This document shows, piece by piece, positions 18,844-26,223 of a DNA stretch of 26,223 nucleotides. The DNA comes from Rhizaria sp. SCN 62-66. Lineage: Eukaryota > Rhizaria, unplaced. Position numbers and translations under genes: made by a program. The stretch is taken from the NCBI GenBank assembly GCA_001724265.1, contig MEDY01000422.1, positions 1-26,223 on the forward strand, read 5' to 3'. Position 1 is the first letter of the stretch; each line of letters begins with the position of its first letter. The notes under the pieces are model-generated. The model ran no database searches and was not told the origin of the DNA. It worked only from the letters and a program-made list of their open reading frames with translations.

Positions 18844-19526
18844 CTCAGCAGCAGCAGCAGCCGCCGCAGTCTGTGGGTGGGGTGCGTTTCTTCGACCCGT
18901 TGGCCGCCCGCCAGCAACGTGACGCCGCGGCTCTTAACGCGCAGGCGCAGTCGCACTTGCAATTGAATCACAGCGCTGCGATTGTCCCGCACTATCCCAC
19001 GGCCTGGGCCGGCCCTCCTAGCGCAAGCTTGGCTGCACTCGACGCCGCCGCGCTCTCCGGTCTGCCGCCCGCGCTGAGCTCCGCTGCCGCCGCGGGCACG
19101 GGCGCGGGCGCCGCGGGCGTGCGCGCGGCGATGCAGCGCGCGTATGTGTCGCACGCAGCGTCGACGGCGGCGACGGTCAACGAGGCTGCGGCCGCTGCCG
19201 CTGCGGCCGCCGCGGCCGAGGCCGGGCCCGTTGAGCCGAGCGGTGCGTCGGTGTTCACGCGCTATCTGGGCACTGGCGGCGGTTTTGGCAGCTACGGTGG
19301 CAATGCGCAGGCGCTGCAGCAACAGCAGCACCAGCAGCCTCAGCAGCCCCAGCAGCAGCAACAGATGCGTCCCGGCGCGGGCGCTGCGGCAGTGCATGGT
19401 GGCGCTGCTGCTGGGGAGCGCAGCCGCGGCGGCGTGCCCGCGGCGGCGGTTGAGGACGGCCGCGTGCGCGTGCCGCCTATGGCCGCGTGGACCGTGGGCA
19501 TGCACCGTGACGTGCGCGTCGACTAA
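14499..19526 (+). CDS. Large low-complexity protein with central coiled coil, function unknown
   Basis: Uninterrupted frame of 1675 residues from ATG 14499. I do not recognise the protein. The first 90 residues look most like conserved sequence: basic, with RKPEWNTFVKDAEEF near 47 and a charged helix after it. Next come His/Gly and Asp-rich stretches (11 consecutive Asp from (GAC)11 at 15144-15176), Ala/Ser-rich linkers, and a charged helix near 485-515. A heptad-like coiled coil spans about 725-910, rich in Leu, Glu, Arg and Ala. Residues 930-1020 are a Gly/Tyr/His/Pro/Gln-rich repeat with HGHP units, resembling prion-like domains. Ala/Pro-rich regions and a 14-Gln run (1435-1448) follow. 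A scaffold or condensate-forming role is conceivable but is only inference from composition. Strong GC at third positions supports coding throughout. Confidence 0.82.
15144..15176 (+). repeat. (GAC)11 encoding polyaspartate
   Basis: Eleven pure GAC codons in frame within the 1675-residue gene, flanked by further Asp/Asn/Tyr-rich sequence to about 15290. Confidence 0.95.
16599..16622 (+). repeat. AGC repeat encoding polyserine
   Basis: Seven AGC codons plus a final AGT encode eight Ser in the 1675-residue gene. It is the same CAG-type repeat as the later polyglutamine tract, read one base out of phase. Confidence 0.9.
18801..18842 (+). repeat. (CAG)14 encoding polyglutamine
   Basis: Fourteen pure CAG codons (residues 1435-1448), flanked by interrupted CAG and TCT units from about 18776 to 18860. 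Pure CAG here contrasts with pure CAA in the left-edge gene. Confidence 0.95.
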
Positions 19527-19891
19527 GGCTGGCATGTGTTAACACTGAAGATGAACTTGCATCTCAATCCATGTCAATTGGCGAGCCGATTGACTTGATT
19601 TTGATAGCAATGAAAACGAACTATATCTCTAGATAACATTAGCGTAATTATGAGGCAAAATCAAACTTAGGCAACAATTCTAATGAATAATACACACAAC
19701 ATCATCTTAACCACTCACACTAGCATAAACGTAACTTTTACAAATTAGTCAAATCAGATAACAAACATGTTGTTGAATGTTCGTATATGTCGTCCAAAAT
19801 CATATGAATAAAAATGCGAGTAGTATTGTATATAATAAATTTTGTTCTTACTAGTAGTAATAGCTAAATAGTTCTTCATATCGTAAGATAA
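19527..19891. other. Convergent AT-rich intergenic region
   Basis: The 1675-residue gene and CTU2 end toward each other here. The sequence is strongly AT-rich, with an AATAAA at 19807-19812 that could act as a poly(A) signal for the plus-strand gene, about 280 bases after its stop. No gene was recognised. Confidence 0.6.
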
Positions 19892-22376
19892 TTACGCCTT
19901 GTAGACGTGATGGTAGACGAGCATCATGGCCAAATCACGACCCAGCGGCCGCGCGAGCTCCGCGCACGGCAGACACAGCGCGTCCGCCCACCCGCCGCGC
20001 GCCTCCCCAGCCGGCACCTGTCCGTCGGCCGCGGTCGCAGCAGTCGCCGCGGTCACCGCAGCCGCCGCGGTCGCAGCGGTCCCGCCGGCGCGGATCTGCG
20101 CGACCTGCGCCAGCTCCGCGGCGAGCGGCGCGGGCGGCGCGTGGCGCACGCGGCCGCACAGCAGACAGCGCGCGCGTGCGGCCGCGGCGTCGCCCGTCAG
20201 CACCGCAGCCGCGTCCCACGCAGCGGGCAGGAACTCGGACAGCGCGGGTCGTGACGCGGGCTTTCTGCCAGCCGCCAGCCGCGCGGCCGCAGCCGAGCCC
20301 GCGGTCGGGACTGTGCGATACCGGCGGCCGGAGCGACGCGCCGCACTCGCAGCGTTCTCGGTCGCAATCGCGCTCTCAGGAGCAGTGGCGCTCTCAGGGA
20401 CAGCGGCAGCGTCAGAGGGCTGAGGAGCAGCGGTCCCGACAGTGACGCCGGCGGTAGTCCCGGCAGTGACGCCGGCGGCGGCACCACTGGTCGCGTGGCT
20501 GGTGCTGCAGCCGCCGCCGCAGCAGCCAGAGTCAGACTCAGGCGCAGCAGGAGCAGCAGCAGCCGCAGCGGCATCCGCGGGAGTCGCTTTGTAGCTCACG
20601 CCGCTGCCACAGCCACCGGAGCCGCAGCCGCCAGCCTTCTTCTTGCCAGCGCCGCTGCCGCCGCCGCCGCCGCCGCAGCCGCTGCGTCCGTCATCGTGCT
20701 CGTCCTCATCCCCCTCAGCCTCGGCCAGCGTGTCCGCCGCCGCGTCTGCGTCGGCGTCAGCGCCGGCCGAGGAGAGCAGCACGGCGAGCTTCTCCGCCGT
20801 GCGCACGATGTTGGGCACCGTGGTGTCAGCCGCAGCCTGCATCGTGCGCAGGAACGACTCGGCCAGCGAATTCGCGCTCGCGCCAGCCGCGGCCGCCGCG
20901 CGCGCGACTGAGCCCCGCGCCACCGTCGGCACAGCCTCCGCGCGCACCGCGACAGCTCCAGTCGCGGCGCTCTTGCTCGCGGCGCTTTTGCTAGCGGCGC
21001 CGTTGAGCGTTGCGCCGTTGTTGAGCGCTGCGTTGTTGTTAAGCGCTGCGAGGGCGTCCGCGGCGGCGTCCGCGAGGAGTACGTCCCTGGCGCGGCCGCG
21101 CACGGCAAGCGGGAGTCGCAGGAAGTGCGCGTACAGCGAGACCGGCTTGGCCACTAAGTCACGCAGCGGGCGCAGCTCGCGCACCCACGGCAGCGCAGCG
21201 CCACCGCCGCCGCCGCAGCTGGCGCTCTCAGTCATTGTCTGGCTCTCAGTCTGACTCACGCTCTGGCTCTGGTCACCGCCAGACTGCGGAAAAGCATGCA
21301 GCGCCGGGACCGCGAGCGCAGCGGGCAGCGCGACGCGGCGCAGGTCGACGTGCGCGACAATCTCCGGCAGTGCGGCGCCGCGGCCGGTGACAAGCGCGGC
21401 GACGGCGTCTGCAGCGCACGTGCTCATACTGGCCCCCGAGGCGAGCTGAGTGAACCCCAGCGCGAGCGCGGCGCGCTGCAGCACGCGCGCGCGCAGGAGC
21501 GAGATGAGCCACGCGCGCGCGTCGCCGCGGGGCAGCGCCATCACGAGCCGCCGCAGCCACGCGCGGCGGCGCCGCTGCAGCGCCAGCAGCGCCCACCGCG
21601 GCGCGCACGCGTTCACAAACTGGCCGGCGCTCGCGGCCGCGGCGGCAGTGACTGAGTAGCCGGGGCCGGTCGAGACAGCGCTGGTCTCTGCGGTGGCGGC
21701 GCTGGGGGCAAAGAGGGCGGCGCGCAGCGCAGCGTCGGGGTCGCACACACCGCAGCCCGGAGCGGCGGCGGCGTCCAGTGAAGCCAGTGGTGGCGTCGCG
21801 CCGTTACTGTTTGTGGCGGCAGAGGGGCAGCGGCAGGGCGCGTATGGCGCGACGACGAGGCGTGGCGGCACCACGGTCTCCAGGCCGAGCACAAGCACGG
21901 GCACCACGGAGTGCTGCGGCGCCGTCAGCGGCGGCGGCGGCGCGCGGAAACGGCCCTTCTCAGTCACCGTCTCCTTCCCAGGCGCATCGACAGCAGCTGC
22001 AGCCGCTGTCTCTGCAGTCGCGATCACAGAGACTGCGGGCACGGTACCAGTCGCAGGCGCGCGTAAGTCGTCGCTGGCCGCGTCGGCGCTGCTCGCGCGG
22101 TCACTGGTACTGCTGCTGTTGGTGGGAACCTGCGGGCAGTAGTGATTCCACCTCGCCAGCCGAACACATGGCAACAACTCCTCCAGCGCGTCCTGTGAGT
22201 CCTGTGAAGCGACGCGTGCGTGCGGCAGCGGAACCCAGGCGGGCTCGGAGCGCGCGCGGTGCGCCGCGGTGGCGAGCGCGGGGGCGGCGTCCCGATCAAC
22301 CGCAGTCGCGGCCGCCGCTGACGACGCAGCCGACGCTGTTGCTGCTGTCGTCGCTGTTTCAATTGCTGTTGCTGCA

Positions 22377-22411
<35 letters not shown>

Positions 22412-23308
22412 TGTGGAGACCGGCGCGGCCGGGAGAAACGCGTCGTCAACGTGCACAGTAAGCAGCCGCACGGCGAGCGAGTGCGGCGCGGCGTTGGCGG
22501 CGGCGTCGCGGCGGCGTAGCGCCAGTGTGCGCGCGGTGAAGCCCGCCGCGGCGCGCGGACACTGCGGAGACTCGACCGGCAGCGGCAGCGAGCGGTGCGC
22601 GGACGCCTCACTCGCAGGAGCCTCCTCGGCGGCGGCGGCGCTGCTGCTGCTGCTGGTGGAGGCGAAGGGCTGCGGCGGCGGCGCGCGAGTCGGGTGCTGG
22701 AAGGGGAATGAAGGCGAGAGGATGGCGGCGGAGAGCGCGGGCGCGGGCGCGGCGAGCGGGTCAAAGCGCGCGAGCTCGGCCTCCACGGCGCTCGCGGCGC
22801 GGCCATCACGGTAGGTGCACGCGGGATACGGCGCGAGGTCACCGTCACGCAGCGAAGAGGCAGCGGTCTGTGTTGAAGAGGCAGCGGTCTGCGTTGAAGA
22901 GGCAGCGGTCTGCGTTGTCATGGCAGAAACAGTGTCAAGCTGCGACAGAGCTGCTGTGTCTGCAGCGGGGATCACTGTTGTGGCCGCGGTCAGGGCGGCG
23001 TCGGGCAGCGCGTAGCAGAGGGCGCCGGCCTCCTTGAGGATGTTAAGCACGGCGGCCGAGCCCGCGCCGCCGGAGTAGGCGAGCATAACCTTCGTGTAGC
23101 GAATCGTGGCGCACTGGGTCATGAGCGCATCCGTGCAGCGCCGGCGCACGTCTGTGATGAAGCAGTCGCGACAGAGTGGACAACCCTGCCAGGCAATTAC
23201 CGTCTGCTTCGGCGCAGTCGCGGGACAGCGCGGGCAGATGCGCGAGACAGTGCTCCGCGGGAGCGCGGGCTGAAGAGATGCCGCGGAGTTGGTGTACGAC
23301 ACGGACAT
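19892..23308 (-). CDS. CTU2: Cytoplasmic tRNA 2-thiolation protein 2 (CTU2/Ncs2), greatly enlarged
   Basis: Single-exon frame of 1138 residues. CTU2 works with CTU1 to put sulfur on U34 of tRNA Lys, Glu and Gln, using sulfur from Urm1. The N-terminus has the paired cysteines CPRC (25-28) and CPLCRDCF (43-50), then KVMLAYSGGAGSAAVLNIL with the PP-loop SGG at 79-81. Family features resume after a long insert: RVLQRAALALGF and ALVTGRGAALPE near 600-630, and ELRPLRDLVAKPVSLYAHF near 715. Two Cys pairs, CLLCG (about 1049) and CLPC (about 1114), sit near the C-terminus. Typical CTU2 is about 400-500 residues; inserts at about 100-560 and 770-1010 are Ala/Ser/Thr-rich, with a Cys/Gly-rich patch near 900-940. 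The ATG directly follows a TTTACAG string, so a 5' UTR intron is possible. Confidence 0.86.
22378..22407 (-). repeat. CAG-type repeat encoding polyalanine (GCA) in CTU2
   Basis: Ten CTG units on the plus strand, read on the coding strand in the GCA frame as a run of about twelve Ala with its flanks. It lies in the first large insert of CTU2. Confidence 0.85.
22854..22916 (-). repeat. Three tandem 21-bp units encoding TQTAASS
   Basis: Three copies in a row differ at one base (T or C near the end of the unit). On the coding strand each gives the seven residues TQTAASS, at about residues 131-151 of CTU2. This looks like a recent in-frame tandem duplication. Confidence 0.95.
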
Positions 23309-24389
23309 CTGTAAATATGTGGGTGAAGTCGAGAGTTTATGTGGGTGAGAAATTGGGAGATTATACTCTTTTTACGTGCTTAATACTTCCCAAAATTGTA
23401 GGTCTATTAACGGTTTGTGTATCTCGCTGGAAGACCTCTCCCATAACCTCCCAGCACCTCAATTCGTTTGAACGCTTCGTGGTTGATACGAAAACGTGAT
23501 CTTATGCTCTATATTCGCTGAATTGTGACAAAATGATCACTTTGTTGTGAATATCACGCTGACTTAGTTTGTATATCCTGGCTTTCATGGCCGTGTCTTT
23601 GTACGAGCTCGCTCTGGACTGAACTTATCGCCAGCAGCAAGTCTCTGGGTCAGAAGCTGTTGTCGTTTATGCATGCTGCTCACCGGATCAGAAAGTTGAA
23701 TCACATCGTGATTGTATCTCTCGTACGTATTTAACCTTAGTTTTTCTTTGTGATTCTGGGGTGGCATTGCTGGCAAGCTTTTTGACGCTCCGCATTCTTC
23801 TTCGAAAGGACGCTTCAACACATGCACCCACTTCGCTTCCCCAGCCTCTTCACTCTACTGAGATCATATGTTTGTTGTTGTTTTTTTTTAGCGGCTACTG
23901 TTTTTATCTTTTCGTTAATTACATAGCAAAAATCGTTATATTTGTTTGCTGCGCTCTCAGGGCATGTTTTCTATCAGGTATCTTAGGATAATAATCTGCC
24001 TGGGGTGGGAAACAAGCACTATTTCGGGGATTTATCTGTCACATAGAAGGTTTTAACAAATGAAAGTAAATTATATGATGTGAGAAAAATACCCAAATCA
24101 TAAAATATTGCATTTTTTTCGCTGAGTCCTCGATATAGCTGAATAAAATTCTAAAAGGAGTATCACAAAAGGCATCCGCGGCCAAAATTTTAAATAAAAA
24201 GGTTGAACAATACCACATCGCAGTCTGTAAAACAATATTGACCTTTCAGGTATTTTGACACTCAACAATATTTTCTATACAAAAAACGCGTTTTTCTAGA
24301 AAGGCGTGCATTCTCTTTCATATGCGAACCTATCTGAGCAGTATTCCTCATTAAATGTGTCCATTTGTTAGAAGTAGGAGACTACTTGT

Positions 24390-24480
24390 ACTGTACTAGT
24401 ACTAGTAACTTACTAGTACTGTACTAGTACTTACTACAAAGTAGTACTAGTAGTATTACTAGTACTAGTATTACTAGTAA
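24390..24480. repeat. CTAG-rich palindromic repeat cluster (TACTAGTA/AGTACT)
   Basis: Eight CTAG occurrences fall within about 85 bases, built from TACTAGTA and AGTACT units. ACTGTACTAGTAC is directly repeated at 24390-24402 and 24418-24430, and GTACTAGTAC at 24421-24430 is a perfect palindrome. The cluster can fold on itself in several ways. Single ACTAGT or CTAGTA strings recur nearby (about 24568 and 24847). Confidence 0.85.
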
Positions 24481-24963
24481 CTGGGCTTATAGTAAGGACG
24501 CGATGACATTGTGAAAATGAAGAAGTGCAAATTGGACTGTACATTCGCTCAGAAGTGCACACTGTTACTAGTAAGGTGAGCTTACCATAGCGTGCGCTTG
24601 CAGAGTTGAACCGACTTTAAATTTTGTCACGTTAGCGAAGTAGGAGCTCATGATAGAATAGTAAGCTTAATGTTTATTTATAATTGTGAAGGACGATTTT
24701 CCGTGAATGAAACGGATGTCAAACGAACGGCGCAGAAAGACGAAGCGAAACACGAAGTGCTTTAAGTTTTTTTACGCGTTGCGTCATTGCAGAGTTTTCC
24801 TTCCTCTCGTTGACATGACATCGAAGGATACATGCAGGTTGTTTCACTAGTAGGCAACCATATTATTAATGAGTAGTACTGCCATCTCGCGACTGAGAGT
24901 CGTTGCACGTTTGACTGTGATATATGAATGCTGTGTGCGAAATGAGAAGTAGATGAAATATAC

Positions 24964-25026
24964 TGACAACTACAAAGAACATACAAAAAGAATTGACAAT
25001 TACAAAGAATAACATCCAAAAAGAAT
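24964..25026. repeat. Imperfect tandem duplication of about 30-33 bp
   Basis: Two adjacent units begin TGACAAYTACAAAGAA and end CAAAAAGAAT (24964-24993 and 24994-25026); the second has a few extra bases. AT-rich, apparently non-coding. Confidence 0.75.
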
Positions 25027-25264
25027 TTCAAAATTAAATCATACAAAAACAATAAAACGACAATATCAAACGAAATGGTGTGAAAAACAAAGGAAAAACT
25101 ACGCTGGAGTGAAGGAGAAGGGCGCGTTTCTGAAAACAGAACATCGCGCAAAAAATATAAATGCATGTTACATTCGCCGGCATTGAAACGATTGAGACAA
25201 GGTAGCAGATTGACTTGCATACCACTAGAGCGCCTCAATCATCACAAGTATTAATGAGAATAAA

Positions 25265-25294
25265 GCGTTAGTAATTGTAGCGTTAGTAATTGTA
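25265..25294. repeat. 15-bp perfect tandem repeat, two copies
   Basis: GCGTTAGTAATTGTA occurs twice head to tail, with a further partial ATTG after it. No function is apparent. Confidence 0.9.
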
Positions 25295-25505
25295 ATTGTG
25301 AGCAAACTATGTTCTCCACATGATAGTCGTCGTGTCAAACATGTTTGAACAGTTTAGAGTATCCAGTCTTGACAGAAAAAAAGAATCTTAGACACAAAAA
25401 TCATCAGAACAAAAGGAATACGTCAAACTACAAGATCATAAAAAGAAAAATTTCAAGGTCGGGTTTCATGGGTCACAATGTTGCGTTTTTTTTGACTCAG
25501 TACTC

Positions 25506-26222
25506 TTACATGACCTCAAGCGAGTTCTCGGGAGCGTGGTCAAGGTTCACAACAAGCGCGGGATCATCTGAGTGTTCGCGCACGCGCTGTCGCGCCTGCG
25601 CCCCGGTGATCGCTTCTTCGGCTGCGGTGGCAGCGTCGGTGTTGCCGAAATCATCTGCCTCAGCGTCGTGACCGCGCGCCACCGTTTTGAGCTTAGCACC
25701 GTCCGTGGCCTGCGTGCTAACCTGGTCGAACGTGCTGTTCCACGCTGGTGTGGCGCCAGTCTCCATCGCCAGCAGCGCGTCGTGTCCACGATACGCCACC
25801 GCAGCGCGGCCCAGAGCCAGCTTATCGGTGTTCTTGCGGCGGGCCTCACTGGAGCGCTTCGCATCGGTCTTGTCGGACAGCGCAGCAGGGCGCGCGAGCG
25901 CATTGCCGTTTGCCTCAGCGTCAGCAATGGCGGCGTCGGTGGAGGCGATGTTGTTCTTCTCTAGGGTGAGTTTCTTCTCGCGGAGCTTGTCCTGGCGCCA
26001 CTTGCGCATGACCTGCGGGATGTCGTGGCCGAGAATGTAGGCCTCACGCAGACGCAGACGCAGCGGTGCCAGATTCATCTCCTCGCGCTGCAGCACGACA
26101 AACGCGATGACAACGACAACAAAGAAGAAAATAACGAGCACGCAGATGAGCACGGTGGCAACAACCTTAGCCGAGTGCGAGAGTGTGTCGACAAACAGGA
26201 AGTTGGCCAGGAAGAAGATCAT
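25506..26222 (-). CDS. Single-pass membrane protein with charged C-terminal tail, possibly partial
   Basis: A frame of 238 residues begins at an ATG in the last bases of the window, so it may be the C-terminal part of a longer protein. Residues 1-11 (MIFFLANFLFV) are hydrophobic, and a strong membrane helix spans about 18-45 (VVATVLICVLVIFFFVVVVI). A tail rich in Lys, Arg, Glu, Ala and Asp follows, starting LQREEMNLAPLRLRLREAY. No signature motif is recognised. High GC at third positions in the tail and a sharp drop after the TAA at 25508-25506 support coding. If residues 1-11 end another helix, this is the tail of a multi-pass transporter or receptor; that is open. Confidence 0.65.
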   Translation of the reverse strand: MIFFLANFLFVDTLSHSAKVVATVLICVLVIFFFVVVVIAFVVLQREEMNLAPLRLRLREAYILGHDIPQVMRKWRQDKLREKKLTLEKNNIASTDAAIADAEANGNALARPAALSDKTDAKRSSEARRKNTDKLALGRAAVAYRGHDALLAMETGATPAWNSTFDQVSTQATDGAKLKTVARGHDAEADDFGNTDAATAAEEAITGAQARQRVREHSDDPALVVNLDHAPENSLEVM

Positions 26223-26223
26223 G

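Larger units (their letters stand above)
23309..25505. other. Long AT-rich intergenic region without a recognised gene
   Basis: About 2.2 kb between CTU2 and the right-edge gene. The first part holds the CTU2 promoter; the rest is AT-rich. Open frames here are short, mostly lack an ATG and do not show the GC-rich third positions of the real genes. Repeats are at 24390-24480, 24964-25026 and 25265-25294. I looked for tRNA-like and snRNA-like signals by eye and found none that hold up. A non-coding RNA or short spliced gene could be missed. Confidence 0.55.

Noticed and set aside
17535-19535. Minus-strand open frame of 666 codons opposite the 1675-residue gene
   Set aside because: It is a shadow of GC-rich codons: Arg/Gly/Ala-rich sequence without domain signals. 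The plus strand has readable coiled-coil and polyGln structure.
23585-23827. Minus-strand frame of 80 codons upstream of CTU2
   Set aside because: It starts at GTG and leaves only about 59 codons from the first ATG; no family resemblance. Kept open only as a possible exon.
24564-24605. GTGAGC...TTGCAG looking like a very short intron
   Set aside because: It is about 30 nt long, in a non-coding AT-rich area, and does not match the GTRCG donors used here.
24762-25238. Minus-strand frame of 158 codons in the right intergenic region
   Set aside because: Its first codon is not ATG, codon use is AT-rich unlike every supported gene here, and it runs through the tandem repeats. Probably chance.

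Overview
This is a nuclear stretch from a eukaryotic microbe, probably a GC-rich protist; I cannot name the lineage. Five introns are visible, one enzyme ends in a peroxisomal signal and another begins with a likely mitochondrial presequence. Genes are single units on both strands, with no operons. Exons are very GC-rich and intergenic DNA and introns are AT-rich, so gene edges show up by composition. HslU argues against animals and fungi. Many proteins carry long Ala/Ser/Gln/Gly tracts encoded by short repeats.

Layout, left to right. (1) 1-938, minus: N-terminal part of a Pro/Ser/Gln-rich protein that leaves the window inside an uninterrupted (CAA)30 polyglutamine run. (2) 1729-4749, minus: large multi-pass membrane protein with features of the LtrA (low temperature requirement) family. 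(3) 5491-6926, plus, four exons: peroxisomal enoyl-CoA hydratase 2 ending in AKL. (4) 7378-10286, minus, two exons: HslU (ClpY), the ATPase of the mitochondrial HslUV protease; its ATG lies in a 32-nt first exon. (5) 10943-12241, minus: secreted PHB-depolymerase-like esterase. (6) 12753-13867, plus, two exons: deoxyhypusine hydroxylase. (7) 14499-19526, plus: 1675-residue low-complexity and coiled-coil protein of unknown function. (8) 19892-23308, minus: CTU2/Ncs2, a tRNA wobble-uridine thiolation subunit, enlarged to 1138 residues by low-complexity inserts. (9) 25506-26222, minus: C-terminal part of, or a complete small, single-pass membrane protein at the right edge. The 2.2 kb between (8) and (9) holds no convincing gene but has a dense CTAG repeat cluster.

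The genes do not form one pathway. Two themes recur: translation fidelity (DOHH acting on eIF5A, CTU2 acting on tRNA) and organelle or lipid metabolism (HslU, enoyl-CoA hydratase 2, PHB depolymerase). Points most worth following: the 5' splice-site consensus (all five introns begin GTRCG, not GTAAG), the HslU micro-exon, the same CAG-type repeat read as Gln, Ser and Ala in different genes, the enlarged HslU and CTU2, and a secreted bacterial-type PHB depolymerase. I found no clear evidence of a novel multi-gene system.
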